A stretch of DNA of 56,293 nucleotides from Candidatus Uhrbacteria bacterium GW2011_GWF2_39_13. Its GTDB lineage: Bacteria; Patescibacteriota; Patescibacteriia; UBA9934; GWF2-40-263. The notes below the pieces were generated by a model. It was not told the DNA's origin. It did no database searches and saw only the letters and a program-made list of their open reading frames with translations. Position numbers and translations under genes: made by a program. How positions within the stretch are numbered: position 1 is the stretch's first letter; every line of letters starts with the position of its first letter. Positions 1 through 8,145 of this stretch are shown one piece after another. The DNA lies in NCBI GenBank assembly GCA_000993535.1, contig LBWG01000011.1, positions 1 to 56,293 of the forward strand, given 5' to 3'.

Positions 1-2
1 AA

Positions 3-99
3 GATAAGACGCAAGAAGGTAATCAACTCGAGATGAGGTGGGTCTAGCCCCTTTGCAGGGGCTTTCCTGACGCTACCGGCTTTGCCGGTAGCTTGTTAC
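3..99 (+). repeat. Left copy of a 97-bp terminal inverted repeat
   Basis: Bases 3-99 are the exact reverse complement of 56197-56293. Inside are two consecutive hairpins: AGCCCCT-TTGC-AGGGGCT at about 47-64 and GCTACCGGC-TTT-GCCGGTAGC at about 71-91. The match ends at base 99/100. The paired hairpins resemble a REP-type intergenic repeat. Its presence at both contig ends suggests that assembly stopped in a sequence present at least twice in the genome. No gene is visible in 1-138. Confidence 0.9.
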
Positions 100-111
100 A
101 CAAAGACGTTT

Positions 112-140
112 TCAAAAAGAAAAGAGACCTCTAAGGTCTC
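112..140 (-). terminator. Intrinsic terminator of the GNAT gene
   Basis: A 7-bp stem GAGACCT/AGGTCTC with a 3-nt loop (124-140) is followed, on the minus strand, by a T-rich tract. The hairpin overlaps the UGA stop at 139-141, which also shows that UGA is a real stop here. Confidence 0.8.
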
Positions 141-1035
141 AGAAAAGTTCAAGTTCTTTCGCACAGAATCGTTTGAGGGACAAAAGTTGAGGAATAACGT
201 GCACGAGATCAAACGTAAGGGGTTTATCTGAAACAGGCGACCTATACAGACGCAACAAGTCTATGGGATTACCTGAAAGAGTACGTCCAAACCCAGGAAG
301 GATCCCAGCGAGACGAAACCCTTCCTGACGCAGATGAGCACAGATCTGTAGAGATTCAATCGTATTTAGAGGAACATCCACAAAATCTGAACCCTTAATT
401 CCATGGACGGTTTTACCGGACGTCTCTTGTAATTCCACAGGATGTGAAAACACTATTCTATTCCAAGGAGGATTTAAATGACTATGGTCAATAAAAAGCT
501 CCAAAGCGTGTCGGTCCTTGTCGTGTAAAAAGAGCTCTCGGTTTCCAAAACCTGTTCCTCCGTTTAAAGAGACAATCATGAGCACCAGACTCAACGGCTG
601 GGTTCCCAACACCTCTGGACGAATCCATGGATGAATAAAAGGAAGAATACCAAAAGGCTGGAAACCGAATTGGAGAAGATTTCTTTGACTTGCACAATCC
701 TCATAACACGTCACAGCTTCTGAAACGAGTGTTTTCACACCCATCTGACGTAAACGACGGATACGCTCTACCGTGAATGCCTTAGCAATTCCATATCCAC
801 GATAATTGGGATGAACAATCAGCCCACATAGTTCCCAGACATGCACATAATGTCCATAAACAACCGCTCGGGCAAAACCGATAATTCTCTGTGCTTCACA
901 CGCGACAAGATTAATCTGTTCTGGATTGATTATGCCTAGTTGATAGGGATATCCATGACCGTATTCCCCTGAAAAAAGCTGATTAATTCCTGGAATATCT
1001 GCCTGAACTGCCTCTCGAATCAGAATCTCACTCAT
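139..1035 (-). CDS. GNAT family N-acetyltransferase (extended C-terminus)
   Basis: Predicted cytoplasmic acetyl-CoA-dependent acyltransferase of 298 residues. The N-terminal half shows a GNAT fold with acetyl-CoA-binding motif A, VHPNYRGYGIAKAF, at residues 74-87 (the R-x-x-G-x-G/A pattern). Most single-domain GNATs are about 150-180 residues; the remaining 140 residues show no motif I recognise and may be a degenerate second GNAT-like domain. The ATG is supported by an AGGAGAG Shine-Dalgarno site about 6 nt upstream. It appears monocistronic, with its own terminator. The substrate cannot be told from sequence. Confidence 0.8.
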   Translation of the reverse strand: MSEILIREAVQADIPGINQLFSGEYGHGYPYQLGIINPEQINLVACEAQRIIGFARAVVYGHYVHVWELCGLIVHPNYRGYGIAKAFTVERIRRLRQMGVKTLVSEAVTCYEDCASQRNLLQFGFQPFGILPFIHPWIRPEVLGTQPLSLVLMIVSLNGGTGFGNRELFLHDKDRHALELFIDHSHLNPPWNRIVFSHPVELQETSGKTVHGIKGSDFVDVPLNTIESLQICAHLRQEGFRLAGILPGFGRTLSGNPIDLLRLYRSPVSDKPLTFDLVHVIPQLLSLKRFCAKELELF

Positions 1036-1082
1036 GGTTCTCTCTCCTGTGGAATGAATGTTTTGAAGAGATTTCAGTAAAA

Positions 1083-1113
1083 CAAAACGACCATCCCATA
1101 CTCGGGATGGTCG
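1083..1113 (-). terminator. Intrinsic terminator of ndk
   Basis: A 10-bp perfect stem CGACCATCCC/GGGATGGTCG (1088-1097 with 1104-1113) is followed on the minus strand by TTTTGTTTT. Confidence 0.8.
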
Positions 1114-1210
1114 TCGTCAATGACATTCAATTGACTATAACAAACACACCCCGCGCTGGCGGAAAAAAAAGAAGTGAAAAAAAGATGTGTTTATTAATTT
1201 CATAAAATGA

Positions 1211-1678
1211 TTAAACTCCCTCTCCAAAAATATAACGATCCGTGATTTTTTCGTAGTCGAACAATTCTTCTTCTTTGAAGAAGCGCTTAATTTCAGCGGA
1301 AGCATTCTCAACAGAATCCGAAGCGTGAATAAGGTTTGACGGCATGTTCATGGAAAGATCCGCGCGGATGGTTCCAGCATCGGCTTCGCGGGGATTGGTT
1401 GATCCTACGATTTTGCGCACTTCAGCGATCGCGTCATACCCTTCCAGCACCATGCCCACCACTGGTGTCTGCATCATGAACTGCTTAAGGCTCCCAAAGA
1501 ATGGCTTGCTGGAATGATGAGCGTAATGCTCATTCAACAGTTCATCGGTTAAACGAATAAATTTCATTGCTACAAACTTAAGTCCTTTTCGTTCAAAACG
1601 TCCGACGATTTCACCCAAGAGATCTCTTTGAAGAGCATCTGGTTTAAGAAGCACAAGTGTTTTTTGTTTGTCTGCCAT
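1211..1678 (-). CDS. ndk: Nucleoside diphosphate kinase
   Basis: Transfers the gamma-phosphate from ATP to nucleoside diphosphates through a phosphohistidine, balancing NTP and dNTP pools in the cytoplasm. The 155 residues cover the whole family. KPDA is at 12-15 and the catalytic histidine is His118 within NLIHASDS (usual form N-x-x-H-G-S-D). The glycine after the histidine is alanine here, a mild deviation. There is no clear Shine-Dalgarno site; an A/T-rich TAAAAT lies 6 nt before the ATG, so a leaderless transcript is possible. It lies downstream of the comEC operon on the same strand, 40 bp away. Confidence 0.96.
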   Translation of the reverse strand: MADKQKTLVLLKPDALQRDLLGEIVGRFERKGLKFVAMKFIRLTDELLNEHYAHHSSKPFFGSLKQFMMQTPVVGMVLEGYDAIAEVRKIVGSTNPREADAGTIRADLSMNMPSNLIHASDSVENASAEIKRFFKEEELFDYEKITDRYIFGEGV

Positions 1679-1718
1679 AGAAACATTTTATTATTTTTCA
1701 AAAAATATCATTAAATCA

Positions 1719-2627
1719 TTAAAAAGGCAAAGGATGAGATTCTACGATCGGTTCACCGCCGTAAGAGGTAAGGAGAACATCACCGTCTTGATCTGTTCGA
1801 AAAATTTGTACCTCCTGCTCTTGAAGTCGTTGTAAAATCGTTGGGTGAGGATGTCCATAGTCATTATCAGCTCCCAAAGAAAGAAACGCCATTTCGGGAT
1901 GAACCTGATTCAAAAACGACCAACTTGTAGACGTAAGACTTCCATGATGTCCGATTTTCAACACATCAATATCTCCGGATCTGGATCCAAAAATGGATTC
2001 TAACTCTTCTTCTGTGTCTCCAGTGAACAATATGCTTGTTTGACCGTAATCTAACTGGATGACAATAGAAAAGTTATTCCGAGATGTAGACGCTTCTCGA
2101 AGAAATAATTCATCTGGCCATAAAACAGTTAAACGCACATCTCCGATAACAAGTATTTCTCCTGCCTGAAGTTTTTTGTGAGAAAATTCTTCATCTGTCT
2201 TTAATTGAGATACAAACGCGTTATCAGGCTGGGTGTGAGCACGGACACCACTTTCATAGACAGTCCCAATATCATAACGATCCAATACACAAACCAAGCC
2301 TGTCACATGATCGGTATCTGCATGCGTTAAAATCATGGCGTTAATTGATCGATCCCATGGTGGAAGAATGCTTCCTAATTTTGTCAGAAGAGTATTATCT
2401 GGTCCGCCATCAATCAACCATTGTTCTCCTGTGGGAAATTCAATCAAAAAAGCATCTCCTTGACCCACATCCAACATCCACACGCGCAATGGTTGTTCAA
2501 CCCAAGGAATAAAAAACTGACTGTGATAAATCCATAACCCGATTGATAATCCAAAAACTGCGACAACAAGAATGATCGCTTGAAACGGTGCTGAAAAAAA
2601 ATGTTGTTTAGGTTTCGCGCGAGACAT
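1719..2627 (-). CDS. ComEC C-terminal-type metallo-beta-lactamase hydrolase, separate ORF
   Basis: 302 residues. One membrane segment (about 16-34) is followed by a metallo-beta-lactamase domain beginning RVWMLDVGQGDAFLIEF, with metal motif THADTDH at 101-107, a LFTGD motif and GHHGS. This matches the C-terminal domain of ComEC/Rec2, thought to degrade the non-transported DNA strand during competence. Here it is a separate gene overlapping the comEC channel gene by 20 bp. The ATG at 2627 is chosen; an upstream TTG at 2669 is possible but less likely. The overlap implies translational coupling. Confidence 0.85.
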   Translation of the reverse strand: MSRAKPKQHFFSAPFQAIILVVAVFGLSIGLWIYHSQFFIPWVEQPLRVWMLDVGQGDAFLIEFPTGEQWLIDGGPDNTLLTKLGSILPPWDRSINAMILTHADTDHVTGLVCVLDRYDIGTVYESGVRAHTQPDNAFVSQLKTDEEFSHKKLQAGEILVIGDVRLTVLWPDELFLREASTSRNNFSIVIQLDYGQTSILFTGDTEEELESIFGSRSGDIDVLKIGHHGSLTSTSWSFLNQVHPEMAFLSLGADNDYGHPHPTILQRLQEQEVQIFRTDQDGDVLLTSYGGEPIVESHPLPF

Positions 2628-4083
2628 ACCGACGATAAAACCAAAAAAGAAAAAAAGAGAAAGCGACAATGATTGCTAAAAGCCGACTATGGATTGGTTC
2701 AATAGAAGCAAAGGAAAGAGAACCAAATAGATTCACAACCGTAAGCATCACACAAGAAAGTGCCCATGCAGGAAGAAGGATCAATTGTGCAAATCCACCG
2801 AAAAAAAAGGCAACAAAGACTCCCACAAGAGTAAGTGCCATGGCATAGGGAACCAATGGAAGCACAAGAATATTGGCAAACGGAGCAACAAGAGACATCT
2901 GACCAAAATGCCAAAGAATCAAAGGAAGGGTGAGAAAAATCGCCGCAAGAGAGGCAGCAAAAGATTCGCGTAATCCAAAAAGCTCTGGAAGAAACTCAAG
3001 ATGCTCACTCAGAGGTTTGGCAAAAACAATCACAGCCACTGTGGCGACAAATGAAAGTTGAAATCCAACGTCAAAAAATAAAAGCGGATTCACGAATAAC
3101 ATCACGCTTGCTGTCAACAGAAACAAATTAAGCAGATACGCTTTACGAGAAACCCAACGTTCAACCACGATAAGAGATCCCATGATCCCCGCTCGCACCA
3201 CAGCAGCAGAAGCACCCGCAAGCACAACGTACACACATAACAAGACAAGGGTAAGAACAAGTCCACGGCGACGTCCAATCCCTGTGGAAAGAATGAAAGA
3301 AAGAAACGTAACCGAAAAAAGAGAAATATTAAATCCGGAAGCTGCCAGCACATGCGAAAGTCCTGTCTGTGTAAAATCTTGTTTTAAATCTGGAGAAAGG
3401 GCAGAAGAACCTCCAAACACCAAACCTACAAGAAACGCCGCATGTGGTTCAGGGATAAACTCTTGAAGATGTTCAATAAGTTTATTTTTAAATAAGAGAA
3501 GACTTCCTATCACAGACCACTGAGTCGATGGATGAACATCAATATAGAGAGGTTGATAACAAACAGCAAAAATTCCTTTTATGGCAAGAGAACGATCATA
3601 CGCAAAACCATTAAAAGGTTTAGGTTGTTCAACACGACAATTAAAAACCACTGTATCCCCAAATTGAATTTCGGGATAAAGCGGCGCCCACATAAGCAGC
3701 TTCCCTTCTCTTGTGTCATCCGCATAATGAACGTGATCGAGCACGACCCGTTGCGAGTCTGTGCGTTGTTCCACCTGAGCATCCACACGACCTTCAACCC
3801 GAATCGCAGAACTGGGCACAGAAGCTACAGAGGAAATAATGGGTGAAAGAGCGTAAGTGGAACGAAAGAGAGAAAAAAAGAAAAGGGCGAAGAGAATAAA
3901 GATGAATCGCCATTCACGATGCGGAAAAAAAATCCCCGCAATCAGGAATCCTGTAGCAAAACCCAGTAACCATGACCACCATCCAAAAGGAAAAAAAAGT
4001 CCTAAGACGACTCCAAAACAAAACACCGCCAGAGCACTGGCGAGTGTTTTAGAGGGACTTTTCAAAATCTCAAGAAGCGTCAT
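2608..4083 (-). CDS. comEC: ComEC/Rec2 competence channel (membrane part)
   Basis: 491-residue polytopic membrane protein. N-terminal membrane helices (about 12-75) are followed by an OB-like DUF4131 region (about 85-170) and the Competence domain with FVLGLVFG-like and HVLAASGFNISL signatures (about 215-480). It is predicted to carry single-stranded DNA across the inner membrane. The usual C-terminal hydrolase domain is encoded by the overlapping downstream ORF, so the classical ComEC is split. The ATG has a GGGAGGT Shine-Dalgarno and overlaps the 3' end of ugd by 14 bp. A pilB-type ATPase elsewhere in the window fits a type IV pilus or competence machine. Confidence 0.9.
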   Translation of the reverse strand: MTLLEILKSPSKTLASALAVFCFGVVLGLFFPFGWWSWLLGFATGFLIAGIFFPHREWRFIFILFALFFFSLFRSTYALSPIISSVASVPSSAIRVEGRVDAQVEQRTDSQRVVLDHVHYADDTREGKLLMWAPLYPEIQFGDTVVFNCRVEQPKPFNGFAYDRSLAIKGIFAVCYQPLYIDVHPSTQWSVIGSLLLFKNKLIEHLQEFIPEPHAAFLVGLVFGGSSALSPDLKQDFTQTGLSHVLAASGFNISLFSVTFLSFILSTGIGRRRGLVLTLVLLCVYVVLAGASAAVVRAGIMGSLIVVERWVSRKAYLLNLFLLTASVMLFVNPLLFFDVGFQLSFVATVAVIVFAKPLSEHLEFLPELFGLRESFAASLAAIFLTLPLILWHFGQMSLVAPFANILVLPLVPYAMALTLVGVFVAFFFGGFAQLILLPAWALSCVMLTVVNLFGSLSFASIEPIHSRLLAIIVAFSFFLFWFYRRYVSRET

Positions 4084-5398
4084 ACCTCCCCAAACCCACG
4101 CCCCGATAGATGAATCCTAACTGTTCCAAATGAAGATCTGCCAGATAATTACGTCCATCAAAAATATGTGGCTCCACCATCTGATCACGAAGCGTCTTAA
4201 AAGACACCTCTTTAAACTCAGGCCACTGCGTTAAGACAACCAGAGCGTCAGCCCCAGAGGCAGCGTCCATGGCCGTTGGTGCAAAAATAACGGTATCGGA
4301 TAACACACGCTTTGCGTTTTCCATCGCCTTTGGATCATACGCCGCGATCTCTGCTCCCTGGGCGCACAGCCTTTGAGCAATTTCAATGGCGGCAGATTCT
4401 CGCACATCATCGGTATCAGGCTTAAACGCCAAGCCCCATACGGCGATACGGCGACCCTTCACGTCTCCCAGCTCATCAACCAGACGCTTAAAAAAAGAAT
4501 CTCTCTGACGATTATTCACCTCAATGACAGCGGAAAGAAGCTTGAAAGAATAACCGTTGTGGCCTGAAAGCTGTTCAAGAGCGGAAACATCTTTTGGGAA
4601 ACAGGATCCTCCATACCCGATCCCTGCGTTGAGAAAATGTGGTCCGATACGGTGATCCAAACCAATACCTTGAGCAATATCTCGTACATCAGCTCCCACG
4701 CGATCAGCAAGATTTGCCATTTCATTGATAAAAGAAATTTTGGTGGCAAGAAAGGCGTTGGCAGCATATTTAATCAGTTCAGCCGACTCGATCGTAGTCA
4801 CAAGACGTACAGCTTTAATGCCTTCATGAAGACGATCAATGGTCGAAGCGGCAATCGCATCATCTGCGCCAATCACAATGCGATCAGACACAAGAAAATC
4901 TTGAAGCGCTGTTCCCTCTCTGAGAAACTCCGGAACAGAGACGATGTTGATCAAACCTGAGAGTTCCTCACGGTTTTTTTCTTGCATCGTCTTGCGAATG
5001 TGCGCCAATACCTTGCGATTGGTTCCAACAGGAACCGTACTTTTTACAACGATCACAGCCTCATGATCCAAACAAAAACCAATCTGTTGTGAAGCGGCAA
5101 ACAGTGCACTCAGATCTGCTTCCCCAGTACTCTTGGGAGGGGTCCCCACAGCCAGGACAATGATATCTGCCTGTCCAATCACGCTCTCGAGATCTGTGGT
5201 AAACATGATATTCCCAGAGCTTTGCACTTGTTTAAGAGCCTCCTGAAGACCTGGTTCATAAAAAGGCACTTCTCCCAAATCCAGACGAGCAATCTTTGAA
5301 GCATCAATATCCACACAAGCGACCTTGTGCCCTAATGTAGCAAAACCGACCCCTGTAGTAAGACCGACATAGCCGGTTCCAATCATGACAAGATTCAT
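4070..5398 (-). CDS. ugd: UDP-glucose 6-dehydrogenase family
   Basis: NAD-dependent oxidation of a UDP-hexose to its uronic acid, feeding surface polysaccharide synthesis. 442 residues, normal family length. The Rossmann motif GTGYVGL is at 7-13, VGTPP at about 84-88, and the catalytic cysteine is Cys266 in GYGGSCFPKD. The C-terminal UDP-binding domain is intact. UDP-ManNAc and UDP-GlcNAc dehydrogenases share this fold, so the exact sugar is not certain. First gene of an operon with comEC and the MBL hydrolase. Confidence 0.93.
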   Translation of the reverse strand: MNLVMIGTGYVGLTTGVGFATLGHKVACVDIDASKIARLDLGEVPFYEPGLQEALKQVQSSGNIMFTTDLESVIGQADIIVLAVGTPPKSTGEADLSALFAASQQIGFCLDHEAVIVVKSTVPVGTNRKVLAHIRKTMQEKNREELSGLINIVSVPEFLREGTALQDFLVSDRIVIGADDAIAASTIDRLHEGIKAVRLVTTIESAELIKYAANAFLATKISFINEMANLADRVGADVRDIAQGIGLDHRIGPHFLNAGIGYGGSCFPKDVSALEQLSGHNGYSFKLLSAVIEVNNRQRDSFFKRLVDELGDVKGRRIAVWGLAFKPDTDDVRESAAIEIAQRLCAQGAEIAAYDPKAMENAKRVLSDTVIFAPTAMDAASGADALVVLTQWPEFKEVSFKTLRDQMVEPHIFDGRNYLADLHLEQLGFIYRGVGLGRYDAS

Positions 5399-5478
5399 AG
5401 TAAAAAAAGCTTAGCAAAGAGAAGAGAAAGTTTCCAGACAACAAAAGATCCACAGGGTCGACACCACAGGGTCGAGGA

Positions 5479-5507
5479 TTGACGTAAAAGGCTTTATCTG
5501 CTATTTT
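5479..5507 (+). promoter_or_regulatory. Sigma70-like promoter upstream of the small ORF and ABC exporter
   Basis: TTGACG (5479-5484), a 17-bp spacer, TATTTT (5502-5507). It points toward the small ORF at 5541 and the exporter at 5733. Confidence 0.65.
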
Positions 5508-5540
5508 TTACCCTTAACTTTTTTAACGCCGAAACCCGTT

Positions 5541-5639
5541 ATGCTAAACCGCATCACATTTGGTTCTGGAGGAACAACCGGAGTTGTGGAAACAACTTCG
5601 GAACTGTCTTTTGTTTCGGCGCGGAATTTCAGTTTTTAA
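5541..5639 (+). CDS. Possible 32-residue leader peptide or small protein
   Basis: An ATG-initiated ORF begins about 27 nt after the predicted transcription start of the 5479 promoter and ends in TAA. The peptide begins MLNRITFGSGGTTG and is rich in Gly, Ser and Thr. No Shine-Dalgarno is visible, which lowers confidence. The coding segment also contains a hairpin (AGTTGT-GGAA-ACAACT, about 5582-5597). It is followed by a terminator-like hairpin and then an ABC exporter, so it could be an exported peptide, an attenuator peptide, or simply non-coding leader RNA. Not recognised as any family. Confidence 0.35.
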   Translation: MLNRITFGSGGTTGVVETTSELSFVSARNFSF

Positions 5640-5660
5640 GAGTTTACCTTGAAAAAATGA

Positions 5661-5695
5661 AATGCCTCGCTGTGCAAGCAAGGCATTTTTCTTTG
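5661..5695 (+). terminator. Terminator-like hairpin between small ORF and exporter
   Basis: Stem AATGCCT/AGGCATT (5661-5667 with 5681-5687), a short inner GCT/AGC pairing, then TTTTTCTTTG. It may end a small transcript or act as an attenuator for the exporter. Confidence 0.65.
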
Positions 5696-5732
5696 TTCTT
5701 TAGTTCTTTCCAAAAAACAACAGGAGGCCTTT

Positions 5733-7607
5733 GTGAAAGAAACAGAGAATTCTCACAAGGATTCATCAACGACCTTCAAGTACCTTAAGTCCATGAAAGA
5801 AACCTACGATATCCTGCGTTGGTGTTGGAAACAATTTGTGAACGAAAAATCCAATGGGTTTATCAAACGTATTTTCATCTGGGCCATACTCTCTCGCGTG
5901 GTGAGCCTGGTCTATCCCTGGCTGATGGGTCTGGGAATCGATGGTCTTTATCTTCACAACAAAACATACGCGATAGGCGCACTGGTTGGCATTTGGCTGA
6001 CCTACGTGATCGGGTCTCTCTTTGAGTGGCGGACGGGACATTTTACCGAACTCACACTTGGAGAGAACATGCGTATGGTTGAAAAAAGAATAAACGAACT
6101 GTTTTTCTCTAAAAATCTTGGACTTCACCTGGAAGAAGGCGGACTGCTCACCCAAGAAAATATGGAGAAGGGATGGAATCATCTAGACAGCGTACAAAAA
6201 GCTCTTCTCTTTGGAGGGATTGATTCGAGCCTTTCGCTCATCCTTTCTTTTGGAATGCTCACAATACTAAGCCCCGTGTGTGGAGTGATTATTTTTTTCA
6301 CTCTGATCGGAAACTTCTTTCTCTCGTTACGCCTAAATCGCTTTGTCACACAGCACATGGAACCGGTTGAATCCCTTTTCCGTAAACTTCACCGCAAACG
6401 CGGAGAACGATGACAGGGAGTCGAACGGGTCATCACCTGCGGCCGAGAACTGGAAGAAATCGAAGAAATGGATCAGGAACATGCGGTCGCCCTCAATGGC
6501 AATCGTGAAGTATGGCTCACTTATATCCGCGGAACCATTCCCCGATCGCTCTTAGCGGGATGTTCTGTAACTCTCGTAGGCCTGTATGCGGGATGGTGCG
6601 TCTGGAATAAGACAATGACCGTGTCAAATCTGATTCCCATTTTAACGTGGGCTGGAATGGCAAGCCAACAAATGCGTTTCCTGGCTCGTACAGAACGAGA
6701 AATCAATTGGTGCACGCCCAGCCTCAAATCCCTGCGCCATGCCTTAGGCCTTCAATCCCAATTTACAGAAACCGCACAGGCAGAAGAACTCGATGATGCA
6801 TGCGTGGAAATTGAATTTAAGGATCTTGGTCATTGCTACGATCACAAACGAAACGGACAAACCATCTCACCTGTAACGGTTTTGAGCGGATTATCCTTCA
6901 AGATTAAACCGGGACAAAAAGTCGCTTGCATCGGTCCAAGCGGGGCAGGAAAAAGCACGATCACGCGACTCATTCAGCGTTACATGGATCCCACGAAAGG
7001 ATCGATCCTCATTAACGGACATGACCTTCGAGACATTTCACTGCGTTCATGGCGCCGAATTATCGGGTATATTCCCCAACAGTCAAAAGTGTTTGAAGGA
7101 ACACTGCGCGATAATCTGCTCTATGGCTTGTCCGCACAGCAGCGCGCCGTTATTTCTGATGAAGAAATTCTCAGGACGATGAGTCTGTTGCGTGTAGACT
7201 TTGGTTCGCGTCTGACACACGGTTTGTACACCCGCGTTGGCCGCAATGGAATGAAACTCTCAGGAGGTGAAGCACAAAGAATCATGATTTGTGCAGCAAT
7301 CCTCAAGCGTCCAAAATTCATGATTATTGACGAGGCGACCAGCTCGCTGGACGCGGAAAATCAAGCAGCTGTGCAGTCTGGCATAGACCAACTGTTGACT
7401 CATCATGAGACCAGCGCAATCATAATTGCTCATCGTCTTTCGACGATTAAACGATGTGATCTGTTCGTTGTTCTCAAACCGATCGACTCTCTTTCTCCTG
7501 GAGAAAGCCAAATTGAATATATCGGCTCTAACCTGGAAGACGTCTTCAAAAACTCACCGATCTTTAATCGCCTAGCAGAACTAGAAGGAGTACGCATGAG
7601 CGCTTAA
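5733..7607 (+). pseudogene. ABC exporter (TMD-NBD half transporter) interrupted by an in-frame UGA
   Basis: One reading frame of 624 codons with a single UGA at 6411-6413. The upstream part (226 codons) starts with GTG behind a strong AGGAGG and carries most of the type-I exporter membrane domain. The downstream part holds the last membrane helices and a complete nucleotide-binding domain: Walker A IGPSGAGKST, signature LSGGEAQRI, Walker B FMIIDEATSSLDAE, and the H-loop IIIAHRLST. In context (GER-stop-QGVERV) the codon was probably TGG or CGA in the ancestor. UGA is a stop elsewhere in the window, so the gene is a recent pseudogene, a read-through case or a sequencing error. Everything else in the frame is intact, which argues for recency. 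Confidence 0.85.
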
Positions 7608-7617
7608 AACCTAAAAA

Positions 7618-7651
7618 CGAAACCGACCCTCTTGCAGAGAGTCGGTTTTTA
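7618..7651 (+). terminator. Intrinsic terminator of the ABC exporter
   Basis: Stem AACCGAC/GTCGGTT with an inner CTCT/AGAG pairing around a TGC loop, followed by TTTTT. Confidence 0.8.
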
Positions 7652-7658
7652 AATGTGT

Positions 7659-8140
7659 TCATATTTTCAGAGACGCTTCATCTTTAATTGGAACAAAACG
7701 GAATGTATAGAGATTATCTCCAGAAATTTCTTCCGAAACAGGACCTTCTACGTTGAAACGCACAACCGTTCCTGTCTTGTCTATAAAACGCATTTGTTCC
7801 AAAAAAGTTTTAACCATCGGTTTAGCAATAGCTTTCGCAGAAGTTTGACCACGACAATCCATAGTAATCGTTTTTGTATTCAATCGAGAATCACTGGCAA
7901 CATTTTGCATCAAAGTCATAAGCAAATGCCCTGCCGTGACTCTCCCTTTAGAAACCGTGGCTGTATCAGTGATATATATTTCATTCTGTCCTCTTTCAAA
8001 AGCAATTAAATAACCTAGATAATCAATTTTCCCTTTTGTTTGTTTAGTGCTGATAAATGCTAACGGTGGATAACCTCGATGTTCTGCTTGAAGACAGGAA
8101 GTATAAAGTTCTCTGGTAAGACGAATAAATCCAGTTACAT
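7659..8140 (-). pseudogene. Unknown protein, frameshifted at its start
   Basis: An open frame of about 155 codons runs from codon 2 after the ATG at 8140 down to 7659, but the ATG is followed directly by TAA. An ideal AGGAGG (8149-8154) sits 8 nt upstream of that ATG. Adding one base (ATG-GTA-ACT instead of ATG-TAA-CT) joins the start to the long frame, which suggests loss of one G from a GG pair. Alternatively a +1 shift at the UGA that ends the upstream ORF (codons AGG AGG UGA) would fuse both into one protein of about 520 residues. No family recognised; predicted soluble. Confidence 0.6.
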
Positions 8141-8145
8141 ACTGC

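Noticed and set aside
6411-6413. UGA reassigned to Gly or Trp (as in Gracilibacteria/Absconditabacteria or mycoplasmas)
   Set aside because: Many intact genes here end in UGA at sensible places, including the tsaD/tsaE overlap, ugd, truB and the GNAT gene with its terminator, and UGA is absent within other coding frames.
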